Positions 8,019-18,276 of a DNA stretch of 37,656 nucleotides are shown piece by piece. This DNA comes from JANQIV01 sp050117315 (GTDB taxonomy: Bacteria > Bacteroidota > Ignavibacteria > Ignavibacteriales > Melioribacteraceae). The translations under genes and the position numbers were made by a program. Where the stretch lies: the NCBI GenBank assembly GCA_050117315.1, contig JASFMY010000055.1:1-37656 (forward strand), given 5' to 3'. The notes under the pieces are model-generated. The model did not search any database. It was not told the origin of the DNA and saw only the letters and a program-made list of their open reading frames with translations. The first letter of the stretch is position 1. Each line of letters starts with the position of its first letter.

Positions 8019-8183
8019 TTTATTGTCCTATAATGAAGTAATTTTGAAAGTCTTTTTGTTCAGTTATAAATTTTTACCGGAAGAAATCTTGACGATAGAT
8101 TAATTTGTATGTGTATCATAATTGGGATTAGAAACCATCATTTGTGCTCCTACACTTTTGCGCCACATAATACTTTTTAGAAA

Positions 8184-10283
8184 TTACCATTGTTCATTTT
8201 CCTGTAGCTTAGATAAATCTGGCTTTATGCTCACTATTTTCAATGATTCTTCATACAGTTTGTTCAAATCCCCTAAATCAATGTCTGCTCCCCTCCTGAT
8301 GAATATTGGAATTTTAAAGAGAGGAACTTCAATATCAACTACCTGACCGCCGTCATAAACTTTCTGTGGATCCCAAGCATCATACCATTCATCACCACCA
8401 GGCAGGTATACTTTCTGAACAGTCTGACCTTTTTGCCAGATTGCTGAAACAAGAATATCATGACCATATAAAAAAGTTTGCCAATTTTCTAAAGCACTTA
8501 TTTCATCGGGCTCTTCCATAAACAATGGTCGCACTATCGGCATTCCGCTCTCATGGGCTTCTTTGGCTAACATATATGAATAATCAACTATTTTTGTATG
8601 AATTTTTGCATAGGTTCTCCAAATTGCAAGTACCTCAGAATCGTAATTAGGTTCTTTTTTCATATCCCACAAACCACGATCTTCAGTTGGTCCAACTTCC
8701 ATCAAAGGGCAGAAACAGCTGAAAGCAAGCCATCTCGCTAAAATCTCTCTGTCAAGATCACCCTGCCAGTAACCACCTGTATCCGAACCCCATATAGGAA
8801 ATCCGATAACGGAAGATCTTTGCAACGCGATGATTGCACATCGTAATCCTTCCTGAGGCGATCCAATGTCACCGCCCCAAAATACTCCGTAACGGGAACT
8901 ACCAGTATATCCCGCACGAGGCAACAAAACAAAATCATCACCGTTATATTTTTTCGTTATCTCATTTGTTGCTTTTAAATACTGAACTACATAATCATTT
9001 CTATTTTCTCTAGCCGTTCGTCCATCGTTAATTTTAATATTGCGTGTTTCCGGAACTAATTCTTCTCCGCGGTCAAGTTTAAACCCTTTAACTCCAATTT
9101 GAAGAACTTTTGCCAATCCTTCTTCCTGCCACCACTTAACCGCTTCCGGATTAGAAAAATCAATAAGAACACGTTCAGGACTCTTTTGTGAAGGAAGATA
9201 AAAACCTCTTGCTTTTGCGGTATCAGCCATATCGCCTATAACCCACGGCGCGATCCACAAAAGAAATCGTATATTTTTTTTCTCTAACCATCGTATCATA
9301 TTTTCGGGATTTGGGATCCGTTTTCTGTCCCAGTTAAAGTCTTCATATCCAGCATTACCAACTGCCCATGGTCTATCTACCCAATAAATTCCACATGGAA
9401 TATCCAAAGCTTGCATCATCAATATGTCTTCGACAATCATGCTGTTGTAAGGCGAGTTAACAACTGTACTATCAAAATATTTGCTTTGATTTGTATGATT
9501 ATCTCTCCACCTGTACGGCATAAAGGCCCATTTAGGAGGAAGAATTGTTGGTCCAACATTCAACGAATGCTGCTTGATAATTTCTGCAGGACTATCTGAG
9601 GTATAAATTATAAATTCAAGAGACTGACCTTCAAATTCAATTTGCATCAAATTTTCATTCTCTTTGCAAATATCATAATGCCCGGGCCAGGTACCTTTTA
9701 CAAAAAGCCCGTAACCTTTTGAAGAATAATAAAACGGTGAATAAAGCGATAATGTATGTTTTATAATCATGTCAACAGTCTGCCCTCTCAAATTCATCCC
9801 GGCTGTTATTCCCTCTTTCCATGATTCTTTCTGATTTCCGTCGGTTACTCTTTCAAACAATCCCGTGAAATATTCATCCTTATCTGCTTTTAAATTGAAG
9901 CCCCATTTTAGTATATCATCAGACGGCTCGGCTTTAAATTCGACGTTGAAATTATTTTTATCTTGCTTTATGTTAATTATTACTTTCCGGTTATCAATAT
10001 TCCAAGATGCATCAATATTACGATCAGATTCATCTAAACAATCCGGTTTATTCCTTAACCATGTTACACCTTCTTCCGTTTCAAAAAATATACTCCCTTT
10101 TTTAAATTCTTCATTTGGCAGTATTTCTAGTTCCGTTTTCAATCCATAACTATTAAATTTAATATGAATGTCTTGATTGCGGCCAATAGTGTTAATTGAT
10201 ATCCCGCTACCTTTACTAAAAGTAATTAGAAAAATGATAACTACAATACATACAGTGATTACTAAAATAACTCGCTTTTTCAT
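8184..10283 (-). CDS. Glycoside hydrolase family 31 (alpha-glycosidase)
   Basis: 699 residues with an N-terminal hydrophobic signal/anchor (6-22), an N-terminal beta-sandwich (about 30-240) and a GH31 TIM barrel (about 250-590) plus a C-terminal beta domain. The nucleophile is D404 in GVKGFKLDRGEE, and the acid/base is D472 in FWGGDIGSPQEG; PIWGSDTGGYW (497-506) is another family signature. Family members hydrolyse alpha-glucosides, alpha-xylosides, sulfoquinovosides and related links. The KLDRGEE variant does not let me choose a substrate. It is predicted to be periplasmic or outer-membrane-attached. A 165-base gap separates it from the metallophosphoesterase, and an AGGACG ribosome site supports the start. 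Confidence 0.9.
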   Translation of the reverse strand: MKKRVILVITVCIVVIIFLITFSKGSGISINTIGRNQDIHIKFNSYGLKTELEILPNEEFKKGSIFFETEEGVTWLRNKPDCLDESDRNIDASWNIDNRKVIINIKQDKNNFNVEFKAEPSDDILKWGFNLKADKDEYFTGLFERVTDGNQKESWKEGITAGMNLRGQTVDMIIKHTLSLYSPFYYSSKGYGLFVKGTWPGHYDICKENENLMQIEFEGQSLEFIIYTSDSPAEIIKQHSLNVGPTILPPKWAFMPYRWRDNHTNQSKYFDSTVVNSPYNSMIVEDILMMQALDIPCGIYWVDRPWAVGNAGYEDFNWDRKRIPNPENMIRWLEKKNIRFLLWIAPWVIGDMADTAKARGFYLPSQKSPERVLIDFSNPEAVKWWQEEGLAKVLQIGVKGFKLDRGEELVPETRNIKINDGRTARENRNDYVVQYLKATNEITKKYNGDDFVLLPRAGYTGSSRYGVFWGGDIGSPQEGLRCAIIALQRSSVIGFPIWGSDTGGYWQGDLDREILARWLAFSCFCPLMEVGPTEDRGLWDMKKEPNYDSEVLAIWRTYAKIHTKIVDYSYMLAKEAHESGMPIVRPLFMEEPDEISALENWQTFLYGHDILVSAIWQKGQTVQKVYLPGGDEWYDAWDPQKVYDGGQVVDIEVPLFKIPIFIRRGADIDLGDLNKLYEESLKIVSIKPDLSKLQENEQW

Positions 10284-10476
10284 TTTACGTCCTATTTAAT
10301 TTGATAATGTATGATTTGAAACAAAAAAGACTTTATATTCAATGAAATTAAAACTGTTAATCTCCTACCCTACAATAAATTCTTAATTACCATAACTTCA
10401 CTAATTAATTTCGAACTGTAGCTCTTTTTAATTAATTGTATATCGAAGTGGGGATGGAAAAATCTTAGTTTGCTCT

Positions 10477-12444
10477 TTAATTCTTTTTAGTTGGGGGCAA
10501 TTCAACAATCGGTAAGTATCGCGATTGAACATTAGAATACAAAGAAACTCTTTGCGGCATTTTAATATTATCCGGTGAATAAATTTTTAGGTGATCATCT
10601 CTTTCAAATACAATTAAAATATTGCCCCACGGTTTATCCTCAAGAATCCCTATCAATCTACCAAGAGGGTTATAAAGAACAATACCTGTCATTGGATCTA
10701 CAATTCCATCAGGTGTTAAAGCAAAATCCTTCCCGTCTTTTCCCCATGGAATTGGATATATTCTACCAAATTCTCCTTGCCAAGTTGAAATCAAATTTAG
10801 ATCCTTATCAAACAAATAACGTATTTGATCATTTCGCCAATGTGTTTGCGTTAACAATTCCAATCCTTCTTTTTCAGGCAGAAAATCCGCAACTGTAATT
10901 GTTTGAATATGCTCTCTCTGTAATATTTTCATTATTCTCCCTGAAGTCGGTTCAACTTTTATCAATCCCATTCCGTCACCTGCTAGATAGAAATATTTTT
11001 TATCTTTCCCCGGATTTAAGGAAGTATACAATATATTATCTACATGACCGCTTAGACTTAGTTCTAAATTCCACATTATTGAACCATCAGCTTTTAGTAA
11101 AGTGTGGTTTGCCATTATTTCATCAACTCCATCTCCATCTATATCAACCGGGAGTGGGAAATGAGATGTCTTTAAAGCCCTGTGCCATAATAAATTTAAC
11201 TTACTATCATACAACCAAATATTAGCGCAACAATCCTTAATGTAAAATCCCATGGGTTCATTTTTCGCAATCTTAACCGGACAAATTGCATCAACTAAAA
11301 GTCTTTCATATTTGTAATTTCCGCTATCATCATTTGGATTCACTTTGGGTGTCTTAGTTGAATATAATAATTTGCCTGTTTTACCATCCCTCACCTGAAT
11401 TTGAAAACCTATTGCAGCTACAATTTCATTTTCATTGTCTCCATTTATATCAAAAACTTGAAAGGCATAATCCCCCTCTTCCGTCGGTGGATACTTAATA
11501 TTGTTAATTTCCCATAATTCCATTCCGTCAAAATCCAAGCACCTATATAAATATCGTCCCTTATCTTTTTCTACTATAACAATTTCATTTTCACCATTCG
11601 AATCCACATCAAGAAAATAAAAATCCCGTTCTACCTTGCTGCCGGGCAACGGCAAATTACATACCTGTTTGGGCTCGGCACATTTAGGCAAATCGGGTGA
11701 TTTTTCACCATCCATTTCCCCTTCTACGGTAACAGAGCCAAAAGTAACCGGATTATCTGCAAGGAATGCCACTTTTCCATTGTGAAGTGTTGTATCAATA
11801 AATTCAACAACAGACTGATTATTAATTGAACAAATAATGAGTGAGTCTTTTACAAAAATTTTGATTGAATATTCTTTATTCAGTTCAATCGAATATTGAG
11901 TCGTTGACAAAATATCCCACGCTTCTTTATCGTGAGAAACTTCTTTGTTCAATGTAGTAAGTACAAGGTTAACAGTTCCAACATCTCCATTTAATATAAA
12001 AGCGTAATACTGTCTTGAATTCTGATAACGAAATGCGATTCCAGCCGATGCCGTACTATCGAATTTTAATGTTGTGCTTACATAGTAATTATACCAACTA
12101 AGATTTCCCATTGATAAAGTAAGCCATGGAACCCGAGATTTTTTTGTAACAAAAAGAGAACTATGACTTTCGTGTGTGTCTTCGCTAATTTTCTCCCTTC
12201 TTCTATACTCTTCTCTACGGCTACCTATTGCCTTAACACCGTTTTTCACCAGAATCCAATTTGCCTTTCCAAAATTTGATAGTCTTGTTTCTTCGCGCAC
12301 ATCTTCAAATTCTAGTCTTGTCGAATCATTTTCAACGGTTATATCAGGCGAAAATTTTTGATGATAAATAAAGTGGGTTTTATTTGACTGAGAACACGCT
12401 ATTATACTAATTAACAAGCACTTAACTAAAATATTTCTGCGCAT
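10477..12444 (-). CDS. Lipoprotein with DUF1080-like N-terminus and FG-GAP/VCBS-like repeats
   Basis: The open frame reaches 12480, but GGAGGT lies just before the ATG at 12444, and from there the protein has a lipoprotein signal (MRRNILVKCLLISIIACS, lipobox IIAC). The N-terminal half (about 40-250) looks like a concanavalin-like jelly roll of the DUF1080/LamG type (SAGIAFRYQNSRQYYAF; SIKIFVKDSLIICSINNQ). The C-terminal half has repeated Asp-rich calcium-binding-like loops (DVDSNGENEI, DINGDNENEI, DIDGDGVDEI), as in FG-GAP beta-propellers and rhamnogalacturonan lyase-type propellers. It is probably a surface glycan-binding protein or an enzyme. DUF1080 members include 3-keto-disaccharide hydrolases, which would fit the Gfo/Idh/MocA genes nearby, but no catalytic residue can be named. 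Confidence 0.75.
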   Translation of the reverse strand: MRRNILVKCLLISIIACSQSNKTHFIYHQKFSPDITVENDSTRLEFEDVREETRLSNFGKANWILVKNGVKAIGSRREEYRRREKISEDTHESHSSLFVTKKSRVPWLTLSMGNLSWYNYYVSTTLKFDSTASAGIAFRYQNSRQYYAFILNGDVGTVNLVLTTLNKEVSHDKEAWDILSTTQYSIELNKEYSIKIFVKDSLIICSINNQSVVEFIDTTLHNGKVAFLADNPVTFGSVTVEGEMDGEKSPDLPKCAEPKQVCNLPLPGSKVERDFYFLDVDSNGENEIVIVEKDKGRYLYRCLDFDGMELWEINNIKYPPTEEGDYAFQVFDINGDNENEIVAAIGFQIQVRDGKTGKLLYSTKTPKVNPNDDSGNYKYERLLVDAICPVKIAKNEPMGFYIKDCCANIWLYDSKLNLLWHRALKTSHFPLPVDIDGDGVDEIMANHTLLKADGSIMWNLELSLSGHVDNILYTSLNPGKDKKYFYLAGDGMGLIKVEPTSGRIMKILQREHIQTITVADFLPEKEGLELLTQTHWRNDQIRYLFDKDLNLISTWQGEFGRIYPIPWGKDGKDFALTPDGIVDPMTGIVLYNPLGRLIGILEDKPWGNILIVFERDDHLKIYSPDNIKMPQRVSLYSNVQSRYLPIVELPPTKKN

Positions 12445-12615
12445 AATACCTCCTGGAATTAAAAAAAATAGTTTTTTCAAAACAAAATGCGGTTTCGATC
12501 TTTTGCAGTTAATTATTTGCGAATATCTCTAACAAATTTGTTAAGTTATTAACATGAGAATATTTATAAGAAGATTCCTCGTTTTACAGAAGTGGAGCAG
12601 CCGGGATACTTAATA

Positions 12616-12760
12616 TATACACAAGCCAAATTGGTTTTGGGATTTTGCCATAAAGTCCTCTTTTTTTAAGACCTGTCCGCCGTAGGAGACTTTGGGAGGC
12701 GGGGAGGATTTAGGTGAGTTCTAAATAAAAACTAAATCCCAAAACCAATTTGTAACAAGT
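12616..12760 (+). repeat. MITE-like element, copy A (with nested REP palindrome)
   Basis: The ends CCAAATTGGTTTTGGGATT (from 12626) and AAATCCCAAAACCAATTTG (12734-12752) are near-perfect inverted repeats. The whole unit, including short flanks ACACAAG and AACAAGT, recurs in opposite orientation at 24781-24893. Copy A is about 30 bases longer because its centre holds a REP-like palindrome at 12671-12703. It has no coding capacity. Confidence 0.8.
12671..12703. repeat. REP-like palindromic repeat, copy 4, inside the TIR element
   Basis: ACCTGTCCGCCGTAGGAG then GGGAGGCGGG matches the reverse orientation of the copy at 2337-2367. It is absent from the second copy of the host element. Confidence 0.65.
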
Positions 12761-12912
12761 ATATTATACTTTTACTGTGAAATAACAACTACGGTGAAAA
12801 TTATAGAAAACTACCCAATTCTTTTTACTGACACATCGATCTCGATAATTCCATAGAACAACAAATTATCTATATAGCTATAAATTGCAATTCAAAAACT
12901 TTCATTAAAAAT

Positions 12913-14655
12913 TCAATTCGCCATAACGTCTAGTCTTCTTTTAACTGATTCCAAAATTCGCCTATCTTCTTCTAATGCACGCATTCTATTTGTAGTCCGC
13001 CATTTCATTTCTAACGTAAATTTATCAATGTTATATCGCCTGCCGGTATCAGGATTCAATCCATAAGTAATTCCAGGAGTATGTTCAATCTTCTGAAGCT
13101 GATCGAGAGCATCATACATTATAATTAAATAATCCGGATCAGGTTTTACCATATATAACCGCTGTGCAAAAAAAGCTCTTACCCATTCTCTCTGTAATTT
13201 AGCAGCATCCAACAAAAACTGAAAATCTTCATATAGCGGTTTAAAATCCTCCGGCGTTAAATACCTTTTTACAATTTCCATATCTGCTAACGATTCTATA
13301 ACTTGTTTAAGAACCGTGTCTTTTTCATCAACTAGTTTATTGTATGTTGCTTCGTCCGGATAATATAATTTAGTTTCAAGTTCCTTATCAGCCGGATCAT
13401 GAGTCCATTTATACCGAGATCGTTCATAAATGTGACCAAAATAATATCTGTAATCATCCCATTCCGCACCTATTGCTTTTGTCAACCAAAATTCAAGATG
13501 GTAACGACCATGGTGATTAATGAATTGTGTTCTTTCTAACGCTGAGGCTAAATATGGAGCAGCCTCCGGTGCATAAGGATACCGTTTTTTTGCCCATTCA
13601 ACTAGAACCTGTTCAACTGAAAGTGAAGGATCGTCCAGAAACCTTGAAAATGCATATAAATTTACTTCATGAACGTCTTTAAATGGATGATCCCAATGTA
13701 AACGGCATCGTCCTACCATCCCGGCAAGCTTTTTTTCCTGGGCTCTTCTTACATATCTTTGAATATATTCGGTTTGAGCATAAGCACCAGCACCTTTGGA
13801 ATCCCATGTATCTTCAACTCCAAGATCAATTTCTATAATTTGTTTTTTATTGCCTACTTTTCCATGCATATCATCAGGGGGATAAAAAGGATCGAATTCA
13901 TGGAAGGTAGTTTTGCTCATTATAATTACATCATCAGGCAACTTCTTAATAGCATCAGCAAAATAATCCATTTCCTTAGGTTCATATAAAAAATTTCTAA
14001 GTATGAGCTTTTTATTATGACGTTTAAGAAGTTCATAAATAAAATTAGTCACTTTGTAAATACGTTCGGACCGTGATAGTTTAGAAGTTACTTCGCTATT
14101 TCTAAAAATCTTATAATCACTTTCATGATACGTAATAACAAAACCCGCCGTACCGGGTAAAATGTCCAACAACTTTTCATAACGATTTTGCAGGTAAGGA
14201 AATAACTTCGGATCATCAAAATTTACTTTTCCATCAATGAAAAATTGAGGTGGAATATCATCGAACTCGTGGATCCAAAGATAATAAGGTATCCCGGCCT
14301 TCTCTGAAAGTTCAGCGAAATGCTTTAGATCTTTTTGCCAATTCCTGTAGGGTTTAGTATAAGAACTTCGGTAAAGATTTTTAAGCTTAGGTAAGCTACG
14401 GACTCTTTCTGTATCAAAATTTTCTCCCGATTCTAAAAAGCCTTCAACAGAACGAAAAATATCATGTGAGAAAATGAAAAAATTGATTCCATATTCGGGG
14501 GCTAATTGAATAGCTTCTTCAAGCTTGGGAATATTCAAATCGTGAAACTGCCATCCTTTCATCGTGAACGGTGATTTACCCTCTGCGAGAAAAAACTGAT
14601 TAAAAACAACAACTAAATAAATAAAAACAAAAAATGTTCTTTTTTTATTTTTCAT
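12913..14655 (-). CDS. GH67-like TIM-barrel protein, paralogue A
   Basis: 580 residues with a signal peptide (about 1-26) and an AAGGAGTG ribosome site. It is clearly homologous to the next gene upstream (14810-16387): shared motifs are W-[QH]-FH-LNI near residue 35, LWIHEFDDIP (126-135), TYHESDYKIFRNSEV (175-189), KKQIIEIDLG (270-279) and GMVGRCRLHWDH (312-323). The order of a KQIIE strand, a GxxG strand with an acidic residue, then NLYAFSRFLDDPSLSVEQVLVEW resembles the GH67 alpha-glucuronidase barrel (LELQITQEYTG; GVANxGxD; ANxYAFGRLAWDPDLSAEEI). I infer a distant GH67-related enzyme on a uronic-acid-containing glycan. E178 and D322 are candidate catalytic residues. It could instead belong to an uncatalogued family of the same clan. 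Confidence 0.7.
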   Translation of the reverse strand: MKNKKRTFFVFIYLVVVFNQFFLAEGKSPFTMKGWQFHDLNIPKLEEAIQLAPEYGINFFIFSHDIFRSVEGFLESGENFDTERVRSLPKLKNLYRSSYTKPYRNWQKDLKHFAELSEKAGIPYYLWIHEFDDIPPQFFIDGKVNFDDPKLFPYLQNRYEKLLDILPGTAGFVITYHESDYKIFRNSEVTSKLSRSERIYKVTNFIYELLKRHNKKLILRNFLYEPKEMDYFADAIKKLPDDVIIMSKTTFHEFDPFYPPDDMHGKVGNKKQIIEIDLGVEDTWDSKGAGAYAQTEYIQRYVRRAQEKKLAGMVGRCRLHWDHPFKDVHEVNLYAFSRFLDDPSLSVEQVLVEWAKKRYPYAPEAAPYLASALERTQFINHHGRYHLEFWLTKAIGAEWDDYRYYFGHIYERSRYKWTHDPADKELETKLYYPDEATYNKLVDEKDTVLKQVIESLADMEIVKRYLTPEDFKPLYEDFQFLLDAAKLQREWVRAFFAQRLYMVKPDPDYLIIMYDALDQLQKIEHTPGITYGLNPDTGRRYNIDKFTLEMKWRTTNRMRALEEDRRILESVKRRLDVMAN

Positions 14656-14809
14656 TTTATCACTCCTTATTTATCGACTTAGAAATTAAGATATCAATTA
14701 AATATTTTCTCGGGACACAGCAAGGTCAGGGTCTCAAATTCATATTTAAATTTCTATTTGCAAAATCTTTCTGCTAAACTAAAAAGAAAACTACTTATAA
14801 ATAAAATTT

Positions 14810-16387
14810 CTATTTTGCCCAAATGTATGTCAGATCGTCAGCAACAGCTCTAATTTCTTTGGCAGAAGCAGGCGGTGAATCCCCTATTAAAGGATTGTTT
14901 TCACTTACTTCTGCTTCTCTATATAAACCATCAATCGCCCTTTTTATTCTTTCTTTTAATCCAGCTATTTTATGTCCTTCAATTAAGACCTTCAATCCCC
15001 AAAAAGCTTCTGCATGAAGTTTCCAAACAATAGCTGTGCGATGTAAAAGTTCTAACCGCCAGTACAAATCGTTATACTGCTCGGTTGTCAAAAAAGGTTT
15101 TGCCTTCCAAAGCCATTCCAATTCTTCCGATGATATTGAAATCGCAGAATCCTTTTCGGCAAGTATCTCTTCCAGTATTAATGGATCAGGGTGATTAAGA
15201 CATTTTTCAACTTCCTTATAAAATGGTAGGTCAGGGATCCATTTAGCAATTGTGCGGGAAGAAATATGATCATCCGCATATTTAAAATCCGGGAGATGTG
15301 AATGATCAGTAATCCAAAATTTGAGCGGGAAAAATGCTTTCTTAACAACTTCAAATGACGGATATAATGCTTTTCGAATTGCAGCAGCTGCATTTTTATT
15401 ATAATTTTTGTTGGTCCATTCTTCCCAGATTTCACTCGCCGTAATGTTTTCATTTTGAGTTAATCTATATAGTGTAAATAAATTAATTTCGTTTGGAGTA
15501 TAAATAGCATCAAATCCCCCATGGTCAACTCTTGCATTATAGCCAACAACTCCAGGTTGTTCCAAGTCATAACGCCAGCGGTATTCAAAATATTCGGGAC
15601 TAGTAAAGGGAATTCTGTTTTTACCTGTGAACTCTGAAGAGCAATCAAACTCAATAATTTGTTTTCTATCAGGAAACGCACCTATTAAAGGGTTATGAGG
15701 ATAATACGGGTCCCAATCGTGCGGTACGCATTTAGTTTGTATCATAATACTTTTATCTGATTTGAGTAAGCCTTGTTTAATCCATTCAATTTGTGCCGGT
15801 TCATAAACAAATGTTCTAACGATACAGTCTTTTTTATATTTGAGACACACTTTATTGACAACATTCATCAATTTTGCAAACCTTTCTTGCATGGAAAGGA
15901 CAGAGTTAACTTCATTATTATCAAAAATTTTGTATTCAGTCTCGTGGAATGTTACCACTATTCCATCAAATTCAGGATATTCTTGAAACACTCGTTCATA
16001 TCTTAATTCCAACCAATCCCAGAATCCGGTTCTATCAAGTTGAACAATTTTATTATCAAGATATTTTTCAGGTACATTGTCTAATTCATGAACCCAGATC
16101 CAGACTTTTAATCCTAAATAATGAGCCTTCACTGCTAAATTCTTTAGCAGAGGCCCACGATCGGTACCGTCAAAAAGCTGTGAAGTTTCCCCAATCATTT
16201 CATGTGAGAATATTACGGTGTTAATATCGTAATTACGAGCAAGTCTCATTGCATTTTCCACATAATTTATATCCAGTGTATGAAACTGCCACGCCCTATA
16301 TGGAACAAGCGGAATTAATGTAGAACAAACACCCGGTAATTGATGAACAAACACTATAATCAAAAAGAACAATTTAACTTTTCTCAT
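14810..16387 (-). CDS. GH67-like TIM-barrel protein, paralogue B
   Basis: 525 residues, signal peptide about 1-22. Motifs parallel those of paralogue A: YRAWQFHTLDI, IWVHELDNVP, TFHETEYKIFDNNEV (H148-E149), RKQIIEFDCSSEFTG and GVVGYNARVDHGG, followed by EINLFTLYRLTQNENITASEIWEEW. The last stretch and the IIEFDCSSEFTG strand are the closest match to GH67 alpha-glucuronidases in this pair. The C-terminal 180 residues are helical, again as in GH67. The two copies are diverged, so the duplication is old and the enzymes may act on different linkages or substituents. About 150 bases separate it from paralogue A, and 70 bases from the sulfatase upstream, so one transcript is likely. Confidence 0.7.
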   Translation of the reverse strand: MRKVKLFFLIIVFVHQLPGVCSTLIPLVPYRAWQFHTLDINYVENAMRLARNYDINTVIFSHEMIGETSQLFDGTDRGPLLKNLAVKAHYLGLKVWIWVHELDNVPEKYLDNKIVQLDRTGFWDWLELRYERVFQEYPEFDGIVVTFHETEYKIFDNNEVNSVLSMQERFAKLMNVVNKVCLKYKKDCIVRTFVYEPAQIEWIKQGLLKSDKSIMIQTKCVPHDWDPYYPHNPLIGAFPDRKQIIEFDCSSEFTGKNRIPFTSPEYFEYRWRYDLEQPGVVGYNARVDHGGFDAIYTPNEINLFTLYRLTQNENITASEIWEEWTNKNYNKNAAAAIRKALYPSFEVVKKAFFPLKFWITDHSHLPDFKYADDHISSRTIAKWIPDLPFYKEVEKCLNHPDPLILEEILAEKDSAISISSEELEWLWKAKPFLTTEQYNDLYWRLELLHRTAIVWKLHAEAFWGLKVLIEGHKIAGLKERIKRAIDGLYREAEVSENNPLIGDSPPASAKEIRAVADDLTYIWAK

Positions 16388-16458
16388 TTCACTCTTGTGT
16401 TAAATTAGTAGAATAATTTTGTCAAAATTTATTTACAAATCCAGATGATAAAAGTTTA

Positions 16459-18036
16459 TTACTGATAATTTTCATTCTTAAGCTTCTTTGCAATTACTCT
16501 CGCCTGCCCATCACCTAACCTTCCCCTAAACAATTTAAATAATTCATTTTCGTCCATCTTTTCTACAAAATTTTTTAGTATTTTACTCTGTACATGGAAT
16601 GCGCGATCGGTTATTTCTTCCGGATTAATTTTACTGTACAATAATTTCCTCAATTCGTCTGCTTTATCTCTATATTTAGGTTCATCCATCAAATTATTTT
16701 TCTCATCCGGATCTTCCTTTATATTAAACAGTATATCTCCATAATATGAAAAATGAATTAGCTTCCAATCTCCCTTTCTAATCATACAGGAACCAGTTGG
16801 ATTGCCTTCTGAATGAGATTCTGTATACACAAACTCCGGAGATTTATTTGCATGACCGTTTATCAGCGGCATTAAGGAAGTTCCTCTTAGTTCTTGAATG
16901 TTTCCGAGTCCTGCTAGTTCCAACATTGTTGCAACCAGATCAATATGACCCGTAGGTTGATTGAAATATTTACCCTTACCTAGACCGGGACCAGATATAA
17001 CCAAAGGAGCTCTAGAGGCAACATCATATAAATTATTTTTTAACCAAAGACCGTGTTCACCTAAAGACTCGCCATGATCAGAAGTATAAATAAAATATGT
17101 GTTGTCCAACTGTCCGGTTTCTTCTACAGCCTTGTAAAGATTGCCAATATATTCATCTAGTTCCGTGATCATTGCAAAATATGCTGCCATTGCCCTTTTT
17201 CTTCTATCTTTGGGTATTGGCGTAGAGATTCCTTTAAAATTCCTTAATGCTTGATAAGGCAACGGTAATTCTTCTAATTCTTTCACGGTGACATCTACCG
17301 GTTCAATCCTGGATAAATAGTAATCAAAATTCTCTTTCAATCCGACGAAAGCAGGATGGGGCATATAAGATCCAACATAGCAAACCCATGGTTTATTTAA
17401 TTTCACAGATTGATTTTTAATAAAATTTACACCTCGTTTCATATCTTCTATATCATCACTTCTCTCTATTCTTGATCTCCCGTTAATATTTCTCCTTTCC
17501 CCGGCTCTATAAATACACGGTCTTCTGAACAAAGAAGTAATATCCGGATTTCTTGAATGTCCGTGATCAACTTCTTCTTCTACAAATCCCATATCAATTG
17601 CAGGATTCAAATCTTGCTTGCCTGTCGCCCAACAATAATACCCCGCATCTCTAAGACGTTTAGCCCAGGTGGGATAGGACCCATCATAAACAGTCGAATT
17701 ACAAAACGAGTTAAGATCCGAGGAATACATCCCCGTCATCATTGAACTTCTGGAAGGAACGCATACGGGATTACCACAATAGTTGCTAGTAAATACAATT
17801 CCATTATTTGCAATTTCATCTAAATAAGGAGTTCTAATAAATGGATGCCCCATTAATCCAAGATATTTTGCATTATGCTGATCAGAAGTAATAAATACAA
17901 AATTCGGTCTCTTATATTCCGTACACGACTTTTTTGTTGTTGATACAAATGATAACGCTCCGGAATTAAGAGTTGCCAATCCCGCTACACTGGCAGCAAC
18001 TTTTTTACTAAAATCCCTGCGGGTTATTTTCTTCAT
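16459..18036 (-). CDS. S1-family sulfatase (arylsulfatase type), Tat-like signal
   Basis: The frame is open to 18087, but the ATG at 18036 follows AGGAGAAGGAGA and gives MKKITRRDFSKKVAASVAG, a Tat-like leader, so I use it (525 residues). The sulfatase signature is C-V-P-S-R-S-S-M-M-T-G with Cys92 as the residue converted to formylglycine; it is Cys-type, needing the aerobic or anaerobic maturase from elsewhere in the genome. FVFITSDQHNAKYLG supplies metal ligands, as does YTSDHGESLGEHGLWLK. Substrate class cannot be read from sequence; the neighbours suggest a sulfated polysaccharide. It lies between the GH67-like genes and the receptor operon, 146 bases beyond a terminator, so it may have its own promoter. 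Confidence 0.9.
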   Translation of the reverse strand: MKKITRRDFSKKVAASVAGLATLNSGALSFVSTTKKSCTEYKRPNFVFITSDQHNAKYLGLMGHPFIRTPYLDEIANNGIVFTSNYCGNPVCVPSRSSMMTGMYSSDLNSFCNSTVYDGSYPTWAKRLRDAGYYCWATGKQDLNPAIDMGFVEEEVDHGHSRNPDITSLFRRPCIYRAGERRNINGRSRIERSDDIEDMKRGVNFIKNQSVKLNKPWVCYVGSYMPHPAFVGLKENFDYYLSRIEPVDVTVKELEELPLPYQALRNFKGISTPIPKDRRKRAMAAYFAMITELDEYIGNLYKAVEETGQLDNTYFIYTSDHGESLGEHGLWLKNNLYDVASRAPLVISGPGLGKGKYFNQPTGHIDLVATMLELAGLGNIQELRGTSLMPLINGHANKSPEFVYTESHSEGNPTGSCMIRKGDWKLIHFSYYGDILFNIKEDPDEKNNLMDEPKYRDKADELRKLLYSKINPEEITDRAFHVQSKILKNFVEKMDENELFKLFRGRLGDGQARVIAKKLKNENYQ

Positions 18037-18181
18037 CACTTTCTCCTTCTCCTGATTATAGATTTGTTTTTGGATTCTCTTATTCAATTTTCAATCATGG
18101 AAATAATATATTATACAAAATAATTTCATAAGCAACGACCACTTCAATTTTTGTTAGTTCGACCTTTTTGTTTTAAAATTT

Positions 18182-18205
18182 CCCTCTCAATGTTAATCGA
18201 GAGGG
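18182..18205 (-). terminator. Terminator-like hairpin after the receptor/beta-helix operon
   Basis: CCCTCTC (18182-18188) pairs with GAGAGGG (18199-18205). On the minus strand the stem is followed by AAATTTTAAAAC, a weak U tract. It lies 70 bases after the beta-helix stop. Confidence 0.6.
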
Positions 18206-18276
18206 TTCCAATACATACTGTGGAAGACTACTTCGCACAGTTTGAATCGAAAAGTATTAGAGGATTACTAATACAA

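Larger units (their letters stand above)
12445..12912. other. Intergenic spacer carrying a TIR element and a nested palindrome
   Basis: No gene is visible. The centre is occupied by the terminal-inverted-repeat element at 12616-12760; the remaining AT-rich sequence presumably includes the promoter of the 12444 lipoprotein gene. Confidence 0.6.

Noticed and set aside
13759..13989. 76-codon plus-strand frame inside the GH67-like gene
   Set aside because: It is the complement of a strongly conserved coding segment, with no features of its own.
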